Shown piece after piece: positions 1 to 13,213 of a stretch of 64,000 bases of DNA. The stretch comes from Desmodesmus armatus. Its lineage: Eukaryota; Chlorophyta; Chlorophyceae; Sphaeropleales; Scenedesmaceae. The DNA is taken from NCBI GenBank assembly GCA_007449985.2, contig VIIQ02000555.1, positions 620,001 through 684,000 of the forward strand, in the 5' to 3' direction. The notes beneath the pieces were generated by a model. That model was not told the origin of the DNA, did no database searches, and saw nothing but the letters and a program-made list of their open reading frames with translations. Positions within the stretch are counted from its first letter, which is position 1. Every line of letters starts with the position of its first letter. The position numbers and the translations under genes are program-made.

Positions 1-3000
1 TGTGGCTTAGCACATTTTTTTACCAGGGCTCAACATCCGGCTGTGAGCACTGTGTGCATGGGGAGTTCACCTGCCAGCAACACATGCTGCTAGCTGGGCT
101 GACCTTGCGGCTATCCTGGCACAACTACCAGTAGTAGCACTGCTTCTTTTGGGGTATAGCCTGGGTCACGCTGGGTCACCCGCCAATGCACATAGTCTGC
201 GAGCTGAGCGACAACTTGTGTGGCTTTCCTGGTGTGGATCGCACAGTCTGTCAGGCCAACTCAGGCCATGTCTCTGACTCTCTCCTCCGCGACCCGCCTG
301 TTCCTACCTGGGGAGGGTACTGCCGGCGTATCACGTGTGGCTTGCCGCACCGTGTGCATGTCGTTGTTTTGTGTGAGCCTGCTTTGTTGCTGTCCTGTCG
401 TGTGTCGCACTGCCTATAAATACTGGAGGTCTCCTTGTGTATGAGTCAAGGGGCCTTGCACAGTTTGATCCGCACGTCTGCACATCTGTTGCTGCGTCGG
501 GTGGGAATAGCGGATGCTAGTGTGGACATCATCGCGGCATCGCGTTGCTGTTGGGAGTTTGCTGGATTGTGCACTTTTGTTGAGCCCTCACCGTGTGCAA
601 ATTTGAGCAACAGGCTTCAACAGCAGTTGAACCGATGGGGCGGGGTGGCTGACCATGTCTCCATCGTTGCACATGAAGTTGGTGATGCGTGCACACACTG
701 TGCAGCAAAGTGCTTGCTTGCCAGCTTGCTGCCTGGCACCCAACAGGCCCCATTGCCCAGCATGGGTCAGCCTTGTTGGCAGCGTCCGGCATTGACGGCT
801 GAAATCAAGGCTGTGCAAAGTCATTCAAGTACCTCCTGGTGCTTGCTTCAGGCGCCAGCGTACCTTGTAGGCTTGTCTAATCATGTTCCACGTTGACATG
901 TTGCAGTGGAGTTTGCAGTATTTACCCGTGGTGTGGCTGTCTTCCTGCATACAGGCCTTCCATGGCCTGCTCGTACAGGTTGCTTCAGCAGTTTGGTTCT
1001 GCCTTGTGGCAGCTGCCTGCCTTATCTTATTAAGTACTACTGCAGTACTTCTGCGGCTGCTACTGGAATACATAGTGCTGTTTGCAAGCCAATTCGCCAG
1101 GGCAGCTTTTGATTCCTACTGGATTTATTTACAGAGTCAAGATTCTATGCCGGTTCTTTTCTTGTGTTGGGGCAGCGGCGTTCTTGCGGGGTTAACCATG
1201 GCCCGTCAGCATTGATGTCTGGCAGGAGACTTTTGTGTGTCTGCATGTCGTACTTGCTCAAGCGTGAGCCAAGCTCATGAGCAGGGATCACCTCCGGTTC
1301 AGGCCTGGCGGTGACTCTGTAGCTTGCCAGGACAAGTTTTGTGCCACCGTGCCAGAGGATGTTTTGCTGGCCGGTGCCAGCCATGCCCTATTGTGTGAGA
1401 GCAGCCTCTGTACAGGTGGTGCAGCTGGAGAGGGCGGGGGGCAGTCCGTCTCTCGTAAGCTTTGGGTTGATGTGCAGCAGGTTGTGTTGCCAGGTGAACT
1501 GACCCGCCTGTTGACAGACGGGAGCACAGGTGGTGGCTGTGCCAGCTGCAGGATGCTTGTCATGATGTGTGTTGTGCAGGACATCCTATCCCAAGGCGGT
1601 CAAACAGCTGCCTGCTGTTTGACGGTGGAACTCCAGGGTAACGTTACCTGAGGTCTTTTACACGTTGATTGCCTGTTATGTTACTGTACTTTGTTGCTTC
1701 CTGCCTGATGCTTTATTGTATTTATTGTTGTTTCCTACCTGTCATGCGGAGTGGTTGGAGCATGTGCCTGTAGGTCCAGCGCCCCACATTCCAGAGGGGC
1801 AATTGCTCCATTTACTGGAGGGAGGTACTGATCAGCCTGTCATGACAGGCACCTGCTGCGACCACAGCACTCCTAGTGGGCGCGCGCAGGTGCCTCAGGA
1901 AGGTGGCTGCTTGCCGTGCAGGGGTCCCATGGCCCTACTGGTTGCCTTTGGAGTTGCAGCATTGTGTGCGTGTGTGAGATCAGCGTATGATTTCAGCGGT
2001 GATTTATTCTTTGAGCAGCATTGCCACATTTTTCTGGGACCAGACACCAGTGACGTGTATGTACCTCTGTGCGGTGTGGCTGCGTAGTGGAGTGTGTGGT
2101 CATGGTGTGTAACAAGGCAAGGAAGGTGACGGCGGCAACACGGCAGCTGCAGCAGTTGGCTAGTCTAGGGAGTGGCATTTGAGACTGGACGCCAGTGACT
2201 TGTGGGAGCACAGCTTCAGCCCATGCCGAGTCTGTTTGTGCAGTGTTTTTGCAGTGTGTGTGTTTTATGGCACTGCTGTGCACGTGATCAGCGTGCTATG
2301 CTACCATGTGCTGCAATCTGACAGTGGCAGGCCAGCTGGATGTTGATGTTTCGAATCTGTAGCTCTTTGAATCTGCAGCCCCTTGTGCACTGGCGTATTC
2401 AAGCAATTGCAGGAGAAAGCAGATGCATTGCTGCTGCTGTCGCTCAGCTTGGCCGTCAACACAGGCCACACAGCAGCTGTGACTGCGAAGCTTGTGGACA
2501 GAAGGAGCACAGGTGGATCTACCCATATCAGCTTCGTTCAGATGCAGTGCCCATGTGGGGGGTTGTCCTCATGATAGCTGAGTGGGCCACAAGCATGACT
2601 GCTGCTGCCATACGTGCTGCTGCCTGTCCACATGGCACGCGGCACATATGGACCCCGCGCCCGGTCAATCGATATTCTGTCTACAGGGCATACAATCTGC
2701 ATGTGTGTCTCCACAGCTGCACTCAGTCCATACAAGGTCTATACAAGGTGGGGGACCCCAAATCTGTAGGGCAGCAAAGGGCCCTGGTGTTGTGCTGAGC
2801 AACCCCAGCAAGGTCATGCCGTGCTACGGGTGGCTCAAAACCAGCATCCAGTAGCATGAGTGGATGTGGCAACCGTGATAACCCTTGCTGTCGCCGCTGC
2901 GAAATGGCTGGCGGTCCTTGTGGCGCGGGTGACTGGCGCTCCAACAGGATGTATTGGGCCGAGTGTCAATGCTGCTGAGTGCTGCCGCAGGCTGCAGGAG

Positions 3001-4549
3001 GCACACGCCACACCACCCAACCCTCATGCATCATGCAGCCATGTGTTTGCTGGGCCATGTTGGCCCAGGCACACCAATTGCTTCGACCCCACACTTGCAC
3101 TACTCGTGGCCAACTGCCATGACTAGTCAGCAGCTGCTGCACTGTTGCATGCAGCCGCTGCATCTTCCCCTGGGACATGCCGCACCAGCCTTTGGGATAT
3201 TTATGATCGATCCCTGATACCACGCAGGAAGATGGATATCACTTGAAGCTGGCCTCAAAGCTGCGCAATGTGCGCTGAGCTTCAAGCTGCACTGTCCCTA
3301 CAACAGCCCCCAGCCAGCTGCCAGCACTACTGGGCGATTCCAAAAACACACATCCCTGCTGCTTTAGCGCTCCCCTGCTCCTCACACCGCTGCTGACCAA
3401 CCAGCCCCATACCGCTGCTCCTGCTGTGCTGGCTGCTGTTGCGTAGGCCACACCCTCGTGCGTCCGCCTGCGTTTGCTTGTGCTTACTGATGCCTCCTCA
3501 TGCTCCTTGGGCATCACCGGTGAGGCCTGGGGGGCGACACACAGCGACAAGCACAGACTCATGCAGGAGTGCAGTGGTGTCAAGTCCTGGCGCATGACTG
3601 TGCTGGCGCATGATCAAATAGCAGGGGAAGGATGGGGTGGACCTGGCAGTCTGTGCAGTAGGGCTTGGGTGGGGCTTGAGTGGAGTTCCTGCAAGGGGAG
3701 GGAATGCATCAAAATCCCAAGAGGAGTTTTACACTGGTTAGCCCTAATCTGTATAATACTAAGAGAGTAGGGGTGCCGCTGAATTGTCGTTGAAGCTGCT
3801 GGGCGACAGGAGCTGGCATGCCTGGCTCCTAGGAGGCTGTTGCTTGCCGCCGTGTGTGGTGGCAGGCTTGTTGCGCAGGTTTGTTCAGCGGGTCTCGCGC
3901 GCTGTAGCTGGTAGGGCCGTTGGTGGACAGGCCAGCACAAAGGGCCAGCACACAGGAGGACTTGACCCGGATGCTGCCTTGCTATCGCTTGTGCCAGACA
4001 TCAACCCAACAGCCTGCAGTCCGGCACACTGCAGGCTGTTGAGGCGCACTGCAACACTCGTCATTGTTCGGGGTCTGCCTGCAGTAGCTCATCATGGCAA
4101 CGATTGCAATGGCAAATTGCAAGGCCAGGCCCCTTGCTGTTGGCCAGGGTGCTGCAGCTGTCACAGCCTGCAGCTGAACCCCTCAGCGCTGAACAGCGGT
4201 GCACTGCTGCCAGGGGCCCAGCACACTCCCACTGGCTCACCTGCCTTCTTCAGCAGCCCAAGCAGCTCCACCTTGGCACCATGGGGAGTCAGGTGTAGAC
4301 GCGTCCTGCAGTGCAGCAGCAATGGCAGAAGCACAGCCAAAGGGCCAGGATGAGAGTCAAAATGATAAGGCATAAGGCTTTGCTGCTGATCAACCCAAGG
4401 CTGACTGCCTTGCTGAAGCACTCAGCGCTCCTGCAGGCAGTGCTGGGACCAGGGCGTGCTGGAAAGAGAGGGCTGCATGAACAAACGTGGTGGGTAGACA
4501 CAGGGAGTTTGAATTCGCTGCTGTTTGACACTGTCATGCTCTTGACTGC
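1..4549. other. Gene-poor left end, no supported gene
   Basis: No ORF here shows a recognisable domain or a convincing exon chain. The first 2.3 kb is rich in T and G on the + strand, the same bias seen on the sense strand of introns and UTRs of the genes further right, which hints at rightward transcription of unidentified non-coding or UTR sequence. A hydrophobic ORF at 883-1215 and a 118-codon ORF on the - strand at 3239-3595 are open but have no splice context or family resemblance that I can see. Confidence 0.5.
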
Positions 4550-4759
4550 TTACCTCCTTGGGCGTCCATCACGTGTGCGCTTCTGCACCTGGCCCTTGTA
4601 GACCATGACATTCCTGAAGGTCTCTCCCCCTGGGGATGTGTAGGTCTCGACGAGTGCACAGTCGATATGACGGTAGCCTTTTTTGCAGTATTTACGCCAC
4701 ACCGGCTTCTTTGGGGCCCCTTCTGCTGCTGCCACTCCTGCTGCAGATTCAGACATCAT
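4550..4759 (-). CDS. Small basic conserved-looking protein, function unknown
   Basis: This ORF of 69 codons begins MMSES, has an Ala/Glu-rich leader of about 15 residues and then a basic body with Lys/Arg clusters, two Cys (in the YCKKGYRHIDC segment, about residues 24-34) and a VYKGQVQKRTRDGRPRR tail. The body does not look like low-complexity shadow sequence, so I regard it as a probable real gene. I do not recognise the family. The stop codon overlaps a good donor (GAG/GTAAGC), and an exon from about 4428 to 4289 would fit the phase and add a hydrophobic segment, so the protein may be longer with a C-terminal membrane anchor. The start could be either of the first two Met codons. Confidence 0.45.
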   Translation of the reverse strand: MMSESAAGVAAAEGAPKKPVWRKYCKKGYRHIDCALVETYTSPGGETFRNVMVYKGQVQKRTRDGRPRR

Positions 4760-7059
4760 GCACTGTCACTGTCACTGGCAAGAAACAAATGATCGTTGTG
4801 GAATGCCTAGGTTGAGACCAATCCACTGGTTGCTTTCATGAGTGTCGACGAAGAGTGCTGTGTGCCTGCTAGCTCAGCTCAGCTGTCGTTCCTTGAACCG
4901 CTGGCCGCGTGTCTCAACCTCTTCGACAAGTGGCTGTGCTGGGGAATTAGCGCCAACGAGGAAGTTGATAACCACGGAATGAAGTGATTAAGACGGCCAC
5001 TTGCCCTGAGGCAACCCTCTGCAAGCTGTCCTGCCAAGCCAATTGCAGAGCTGTCTGAAATGTTTCAATTTTGTTCACAGGAACCCTTTGAATCTCCGGC
5101 CCCCGTTAAACCCACACATTTTATGGTGATATGAGTGGTTGAATTCATGATGGCTACCCAGGGAGTGGTCCATGCCGTCAACTGCACCACCAGCGCATGC
5201 ATTGGGAGTGACAAGTGCTGCTGAGCTCAACAGCAGTGGCGTCTTGAGTACACAAGTTTGTGCCTGTGTTGCTACTGTTCTCACACGGCAAAGGCTGTGC
5301 CAATGCTCTTGTGTGCACATGCTGGGCGCAGCACCAGCTTGCATGTTTGGTGGTTATGAGTGCCGAGCATTGGCTGGTGATGGTTGAGGTCTGGTGGTTG
5401 GACCCTAAGCCCCAAACCATATGCTGCGTCAAACACAACCAGAGCCTGGCTGGCATGAACCTTCAGCTGCATTCTGAGCTCTTCACTCTAGGTCCCAGAA
5501 ATTTCTAGTTCAAGGCACTGGCAGTCTGCACAGAGCGTCGCATTACAAGGAAGTGGGGCCAACAGGGGCAATCACTGACAGATTACACACGTCAGTCAAC
5601 CACACAAGCCCCCATACAACTTCACAACCAGCAATCACAGCGGACACACCACCAGCGTCTGCCACCACTGCAGCTGCTGACCGTCAGGCTGACTGCACGA
5701 CGCGGGGCGACACCATCAGGGCCCCAGAGAGATTCAAGACCTGGGAGCCTGCTCGCTCTGCTGGCCGGTGTCACCCACTTGACTAACACATGCTGCTACT
5801 GACCTCCTGCATGCACAGCTAGCAGCCACACCTGGCAACACAGAGCCTGTGTTGTCCTGGCTGGTTCACCTGTCACACCAACCCGGCGCATGCACCTCAC
5901 CACCACAACATGCAGCCCTGAGTCACCTCTGTCCACTTCAGCCTCAGCGAGTTGCCGCACACAGCAAACCCACCTGCTGCGTGTGTCAAGTGCTGTCAAG
6001 TGACTGCCCTGGCAACCTGCTGCTGAATGCTGGCTTTTTCAGTCAGAACACGGCTACCAGCTGCAGCTGCAGCTGCTCCTGACAGTGTGACCCAGCAGCT
6101 TCCAACAAGCTGTGCAGGTGCCACATGCAATACAGCATCAGTGACTCAAGAAACCAACCCAGGGGTCTACTTGCCGATACTGAGTGCCAGCACAACACAA
6201 GACAAACACTTTTATGTGTCACCACTATGACAGGGGTCTGGGGTGCTAGTGAGAGAGTAACCTCAGTAACATCTGCAGCCACAACAACGCGTGTAAGGTA
6301 AGGTCAGGCACCACGACCACTGTTGCAAGATCGCATGCTCTGGCACAGCGCGTCTAACAGGTGCACGGCCAGCCTGCTGTGCGCCTTTGCTGCTGGTCAT
6401 GACCCAAGACGTATTGTCAATCTGCCAAGGGCCATGTCAGGAAAATGCTGATGCTAGCGAGTGCACTTACTGCGGTAGGCAGCTGCCATGTCGGCGCACT
6501 TGCTGCCTTCTGCAGGTACCAGATGGGGCAACTGCGTGATATGATGCAGCACACACTGAGCATGCAGCACCTTGTACAAACAGCACATACGTCAGTGCTG
6601 CGCGGTGGCCGCTCACTATTGGCAATGGTCAGCAAACCCTCCCCATACATGCATACTGTAAATCACCATCATCACAACACAATCACTGCCAAGGACTGTC
6701 TATGCAGGCAATCTCCAGAGTGAAGTGATCCACAAAGAACCTGCTGCAACTGCCTGCAAACCCTCATACATAGGTCAACACCCTGTCAACTTTGCAAACT
6801 GGATTCGCTTGCATCAACACACCGGTACCAGGCCTGGCTACCAGGCTAGCCTGGCCACTACCGGATGGTCAGACGCTGGGCAGCCTGGCAATCATGATCA
6901 GGAGCACAGGGCTGAGCAAGGACCTACCAACAATGAACAAGGCTGTCAGTCTAGACGACACCACCAAGAGCGCTGCCGCACAACATCCTCCTGCTACATC
7001 CTCCTGTCACACCACGGCCCCTCACACACACTCACACACACAAAGGCACGCCACGCCGT
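4760..7059. other. Intergenic, no supported gene
   Basis: From about 5500 onward the + strand is C/A-rich, the complement of the T/G-rich sense bias of this genome, consistent with a long 3' UTR of the leftward glycosyltransferase gene. ORFs here are short and lack splice sites or domains. I see no repeat family or RNA gene. Confidence 0.45.
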
Positions 7060-10000
7060 TCAAGGCACCTTGTCCTGTATGCGCTGCAATTCCCTCACCA
7101 GCACGTCAGCAATAGCCTCAGGCCCGTACCGCTCAATCATACGTGCCCTGGCTGCTGCACCCTTGGCTGCTGCCTCTTCCCTGTTCTCATAAACATGTCG
7201 CATCAGATACACCAAGTGCTTCAGGGACGGCTGCGCCCATTTCAGACCCCTGAACCACCACATGGTGTCACCACCACTCTGGACAGGCACAAGGCCGTCG
7301 ATCTTGATGGGATAGCCCACGGATTCGTCAAGGTAGGCTGTGATGCCACTCCAGTTGGTTGACAGCACCGGGAGCCTGTGTATGGCAGGTAGACAGCAGC
7401 AGAAAGAACAAAGCAGAGGCTTCACCGCAGCAGCAAGAGAGCAGTTTGGCATGATGATGTGGCAACTGAACTGCTGGCTCCGTCCGTGGCAGTGCCACTG
7501 CTAGGCTAGCAAAGCAAAGCATTCTGTGAGCATCAAAGCGGACACACTGATTGCTGAACAGCAGCAGGACAGGAGCAACCTGAAGCAGTCAAGACGGTCT
7601 GCGAAGCACTGGGACAGCAGCGCACCCTACCACCATACTCACCCCATGCTCATGCTCTCAACATGTGGCCGGCCCCACCCCTCTCCCCGCGTAGGCAGCA
7701 CAAACGCATCCCCCGTCTTGTAGAAGCGAGGAAAGTCAGCGTCGCTGATGTGGCTGTTGACCACATACAGCGTCGGGTAGCGCTCAGCACCCTTCCGCTG
7801 TCTGCCTCGAGCAGCCTCTGCCGCTTTTGCAGCAGCAGCCCTTGCCTGCGCCTCCCGAGCTGTCTCGGGCGCTGTTTTAGTAAACGCAGGCAGCGGTTGG
7901 TGTGTGCTGATGCCTGCTGCTCTAGCTGATGATGCCTGCAGGAGCTGCCTGTGGGCAAACTGGTCAGCAGCATGAGGGTGCATTGGGATCTGGTCACTGA
8001 ACGTTGCATGCACATCTGAAGATGCAGGATGTGCTGACCGGTAACCAGATGAACCTGCAGGAGGATTTTGTGCAGCTTCCTGCAGCCCTTGGCCGTGCTG
8101 AAGCTGGCCTGCAAACTCCTGAATCTGCTGCACCACATCCCCTATGTGTGCTGACCATGACGCTTGATCCGTGACAGGAGTATCCGTACTGTGCTGGCCC
8201 ATCAGCTGCCGTGCGCTGTCACTCCATGCGCCCTCAGGATCTGACATGGGGTGTGGTTGCTGCTGAGCACGGGCTGGGTGGCCCTGCAGGGACCTTCCAC
8301 GGTCCCTGCTGCTGCTGGTGGTGCCGCTGGGGTGTGAGATGTTGAGCTTCTCTGCCCACGACTGCATCTTGTCTGTGAAGCTGGACCCTGAGGAGGCAAA
8401 GGGCTGCGTGAGGATGTACAGCCTGCAGGAGCAGACGGGGCAGACAGGCACAGCGGGGCAGTGCAGGAAAGCAGTTGGGCAGGCAGGCAAGTAAATGTGC
8501 CCTGCAAACACTAGGCTGATGGTAGCAGCGTACCGGGTTGTTGTAGAAGCAGCAGTGGCATCCATCAGGTGGCCTCAGGTGCAATTTTTGTCAACTTGAC
8601 ATGATGCAGTGATGCCTTGATGCATGACTGCCTCAAGCAAGCCGGACACAGCCGTGCGCTGCACTGATGGTTCTGAACTGTAGCGAAATATAGCCCCGCA
8701 TGACTTTGCAATACCACTATCTACACGAACTGCTAGCCATGCTGCAAGGCCCCAAGGGCACCCTCTGCCGCAGTGTGCTGAGTATCAGTCAGATGCTGAC
8801 AATCGGAAGTGTGTGCCAGCCACAAGCCACTCACTCCACATCATCGTGTGCAGAGAATGCAGTCAAGTAGGCCTCCAGCAGTATGTCCCAGCCCTTGCGC
8901 TGCTCCCACTTGAAGGTACTGATGAAGCGGAAGGGCCGCCTCACACTACTGCCAGCACCACTGCTGCTACCAGAGCGGCTGCTGCTGCCACTGCTGCCGC
9001 CGGTGCTGCTGCCACTGCTGCCATCACTGCTGCCGCCAGAGCTGCTGCCACTGCTGCCAACCGTTTGTGCGGAGCTCCCCTGCGGCTGGTGCTGGCGGTG
9101 CTGCTGTACCGACTGCCCTGTGCTGCTAGCTGCATGACCTGCAGCCACATCCTGACCTCCTGCAGCAGACGAGCCAGCTGTGCTGCTTCCTGCTGCTGGT
9201 GGTGTGTCAGCTGTGGTATCTCCTAGCACAGCTCTTCTGGGGGTGTGATCTCCTGATGCCAGTGCCGCTGCTGCCTTCTGGCCCAGCTTTGCCTCCCAGT
9301 GCTGGCCAAAGACCAACTCAGCCCTGTCTCTGAGAGACATTGGTTTGTACAGGGAGGGGTCGTACAGGCTGGTGTTCACACCCTGTGGCAGCAACAGCAG
9401 CAGAATGAGGTAATGCATTCAGCAAGCTGAGTGACAACAGACCTGACAGCAGCACCAGCCGCAGAGAACCGTTCCTACAGTGTGGAACAAACAAGGATCT
9501 CAGGTCGTGTGTGGATGCAGGCACAGCAGTGCTACTGAAGCTTCAACCAAGCATAACTTTGGTCTGTGTCAACAATGTGAGGGGTTTCAAACACTCGTTC
9601 TCTGGCAGATAGAAACGAGTGCCACAACGGCCACTGACTGGAGTGCCACTGTGGTAGACAACAGTGCAAACCAGCCACTGTGATGAGCTGAGCCTTGCCC
9701 TGATTATTGTGTGCCAGCTGTACCTGCTGCGCTCCATGCTGTCCCTGCCTGCACCACCCACCTCAGGCACCACCACCAGCTTGGTGGGGTCCACACCAGA
9801 CGCTATAAACGACTGCTTCTGCCACTCTGACGGCACCCAGATTTCCTGCAAGGCGTTCAACCTGCATAAACAGCACATCCAGCATGCCGTGAGCCAGATG
9901 CTGCCTCAGCCAGGGTCTAGGACAGGTGCATTCTGTGACTCACTGAGGCTCAGCACAACATGCAGTACCCATGTGAACTGCAGAGTGCCGCACATAGTGA

Positions 10001-10883
10001 CTTCATGTAGTTCACCCGGTCTCATGATGAGACCACCACATGGTGGTGTCAAGCAGCAGAAGGCATGCATGCCATAGCCAGCTGCATGCAGTGGCCGCCC
10101 TTGCTGCACTGCTAAGAACGGTCTTTGAACTGCATATGGTTTTGAGTTTAGGGTTGAGGGCTGTGGTGCTACAACACTGGGTATAACATCCATGATGCCA
10201 GCAGCAGCCATACCTGGGTACGAAGAGTGCAGGGAGCCTGTCGGTCTCAAACATGGTGCGCCCGACAGAGTACACCCACGCAAACTCCTTGGGGTTAGGG
10301 GGACACTGTGCCCCTGTCAAGTGCATCGGCTCAGGGAACGCCCAGTTGGTGGGCACACTGTGGCAGACTACCACTGCTGAGCGTGTGGTGCGGTACTTGA
10401 CTGGCATTGACTGCAGATACTCCAGCTCTTGACGGTCAGCTGCAAATACACAGCGCACAGCACACAGCACATTCAAACTAGCTAGTGTGTCTATAGAGAA
10501 AGCACTGAGCTACAGCTACATATAGTGGTGCAAACAGCACTACTGTGATGTGTCGCAAGCTACGGCACACAGCATGCAAACTGGTCAAGCTGACAAGTCT
10601 GTGTGTCAAAGCGTTGGCAGTCACTCCTTGCTATCAAGAAGTGATAAGCACAGTACACAGAGATGACCCTGCTGATTGTATGGCCCCCCATCTTGTTGAC
10701 AGCGCCTTCCAAGGTCGACAGCTGCGGCAGCTGGCAGAGGGAAAGGGCGAGAGGACACCCACCGCTGCTCATTGACTTGACCACGACGTCCCGAAAGCCA
10801 TCCCCATGATGGTAGGTCCAGATGTCAGCAGGGGCCAGGCGGCCGGTGCGCAGCAGGGACAGCACGTAATTGACGGCCTCTGT

Positions 10884-10929
<46 letters not shown>

Positions 10930-11973
10930 GTTTCTTGTGAGCGCCTTGCGGTTCATTTTGCGGTACCCTCTAACAGTGACACAGGTCACCAGAGTGCATG
11001 TGATGCTGCAAACACTGGCTGCAGTCGCTGGGGCAAGTGCTGTGTGGTGTCCAACCTGGACAGCCCCTCCCTCTGTGTGCCACAACATGTGGCATGCATG
11101 TGTGACGGCACGTGGGCCTCTAGCAGGATGCAGGCAGGTCAACCAAATTCATGCTTCCACGTCTGCAGCTGGCCCTTTACAACACACTGCATAATCCTAT
11201 GTTGTGGGGCACACAATCGCACCTGAGCCGTAGCCACTGCCACTCCACATCGGACCGTGCCACCACAGCGGGTGTTTCAGGCGCAGGGGCTCCACCCCCC
11301 GCTGCTTGATATACACAGAGGTGGCGTCCACTGGATCTACACCAGGCTGCAGGTCAGCTGCGGGTGCAGCTGCTGGCATCTGCGTTTCTTGCTGCTGCTT
11401 TTGAAGCAGCTTGCTGTCCTGCTGCCCTAAGTTAAGAATAAGCCTCACGTCTTCTGGCTGTGCTGTTGCTGTTGGCACCGAGGTTACTGCGCCATAGTTC
11501 AAGTTGAACTTGACTGGCACTGCTGCTGCTGGCACTGGGTCTGCGTGGGCTATGGTTGCTTTCCTGAGAGCAGGCAGCAGGCTGGATAGGGAGGCATCCT
11601 TCTTACTGCTGCGCCCTGCAGGCTGCTGCTGCTGCTGCTCCTTGGTGCTGGGCTGCTTCCATCGCCAGGGATGCCGCTCTGCTGTTTGTCGTGGTGAGGC
11701 AGGGGGTGCATCCGGCTGGCTGTTGCTGTTGGTGCTTGGCGCTGTGTGACCCCCCAATCTTGAGCGAAAGCTGACCAAGGGCTCTGCTGCTGTGCTGTCA
11801 GTGGGCTGCTGCACCATGAATGCCAGGCTGGACAGCAGCACACCCCCTGTCAACAACCCCAGAAGCAGCAGCACCGCATGGCGCGGCCTCACTCTCCTAT
11901 TGCTGAGCCTGTCTGGGCTGCCTGCACCCATTCTGCTGATGCCATTGGTACTGCTGCTTCTTACTTTACGCAT
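7060..11973 (-). CDS. Type II membrane glycosyltransferase, GT4/group 1 fold
   Basis: Seven exons: 11973-11223, 10879-10763, 10439-10214, 9861-9762, 9382-8835, 8422-7643, 7375-7060, all GT-AG and in phase, giving about 945 residues. A short basic N-tail and one hydrophobic anchor (about 33-54) give the topology of a Golgi type II glycosyltransferase, with a low-complexity stem up to about 230. The catalytic part ends with EGWGRPHVE (Glu828 and Glu836, the E-x7-E signature of retaining GT4 enzymes), followed by GLPVLSTNWSG. A Ser/Gly-rich insert lies in exon 5 and a Gln/Ala-rich insert in exon 6, both inside the domain and absent from typical family members. Donor sugar and acceptor cannot be told from the sequence; transfer to a secreted or cell-wall glycan is inferred. 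It is convergent with nothing visible on the left and lies upstream of GET2 on the same strand. Confidence 0.85.
10886..10928. repeat. (CAG)n microsatellite at a splice acceptor
   Basis: About fourteen CAG units on the + strand, read as (CTG)n on the sense strand. It sits 4 bases upstream of the acceptor of glycosyltransferase exon 2 (AG at 10880-10881) in the place of the polypyrimidine tract. Confidence 0.9.
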
Positions 11974-13213
11974 GTGACGGAGGCAGCGTTGAAAGACAGC
12001 TTAGTAGCAAGCAGAAGTAGCAGTCAACACCCAGAGGCACCTGGCTCGGCCCTGCGTTGCATGGGCGCCTCGCTTAGAAGGTGTCTATATCTGCAGAATA
12101 TGCTTTTGGAGTTAAAAATAAATTGAAAAAGTTCGACTTCGAGATGTGCACAGCAACAACATTCGCAACAGCAGACTCGAAGACAATATTTCGCGATGCA
12201 AGCGTTCTGACAGCAAACGGTGCACGTTTTGACGACATTCTGATACTCGACTGAAATCACCCTTGAGTCGTGCTGGTTCGATCGCCCCGAAGCAACCTCG
12301 CGGCGACGGTTGAGGTCGTCAGCGCCAAGCGGTAATCCTGCTGCTTGCCAACGCGCCTGTCCCAGAATTGATTACGCACAAGAAGCAGGCGTGTAGCATG
12401 TAATCCTACTGCTTGCCAAAATCACATTTGACCCAGATCAACCGATGCCAATGCAACCGCACATTACATGAACATGAAACTCAACTCACACCCCCACTTC
12501 AACACCACACCCCTAGGCCTGTCTCATATCTCAAACTCAGGCATAGAAATGCCGCACATAATCATGCCAGCAGCGCATGCTTGGAAATGCGCGCATTGAG
12601 GTCCTGCAACCCACCCACGGAGGTCACACTCCAGGAACACCCAACTCTTCAACTCCCAAGCCCAGTTGGTCTGCACCATGGCCATGAAAGAGTCAGGCGC
12701 TTTGCAGGATCCACGCTCAGACAACTTGCTGTAAGCAACGCAGCAGCAGCTCTCTCATGCGTCGTGCTGATCATCACACGACTGCACAAAACAGCAACCA
12801 ATGTGATAACAAGACCCTCCTGCCATTGCCAGCACGGCACCACACTGTGGTGACCACAGTGCAGTCGATAGCCCTCACAAGAAAAGCGACCCCTGTTCGA
12901 TCGATACTGCTGCCTGGCAGACAAGATGAAAAACAGGTATTTGCATACCACATGTCAGCAAACTGTTGCTAACCTTGCATGTCGAGCCAGAGCCATACAC
13001 AAGCCTGCACAGCTGCGCAGTGCATGTTTGCAGAACCGCGCATTGTGCTCCTGCCACATGCACACCTCCCCACACCTGCACTCCCTGTGCGCACAAGATA
13101 TGGCCAACAGATCCTGGTGCAGCTCATTGTCAAAACCCACACCCACGTGCCTGCCCACGCCAGATTCCGCATCGTTCACAACAACCCCCCTCCCCCGTAC
13201 ACCCAGCTGCCCC
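11974..13213. other. Intergenic between glycosyltransferase and GET2-like genes
   Basis: It holds the 5' flank of the leftward glycosyltransferase and the 3' flank of the GET2-like gene. The + strand is C/A-rich from 12400 on, consistent with a GET2 3' UTR. I see no coding exon or RNA gene. Confidence 0.45.

Noticed and set aside
883..1215. Hydrophobic 110-codon ORF
   Set aside because: No family match, no splice context and T/G-rich sequence that yields Leu/Val/Cys codons by composition alone.
6725..7192. 155-codon + strand ORF
   Set aside because: It overlaps the last glycosyltransferase exon on the other strand and is made of C/A-rich sequence read as His/Thr/Ala/Ser.
8813..9226. + strand poly-Ala/Leu ORF opposite glycosyltransferase exon 5
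   Set aside because: Antisense shadow of the Ser/Gly repeat.
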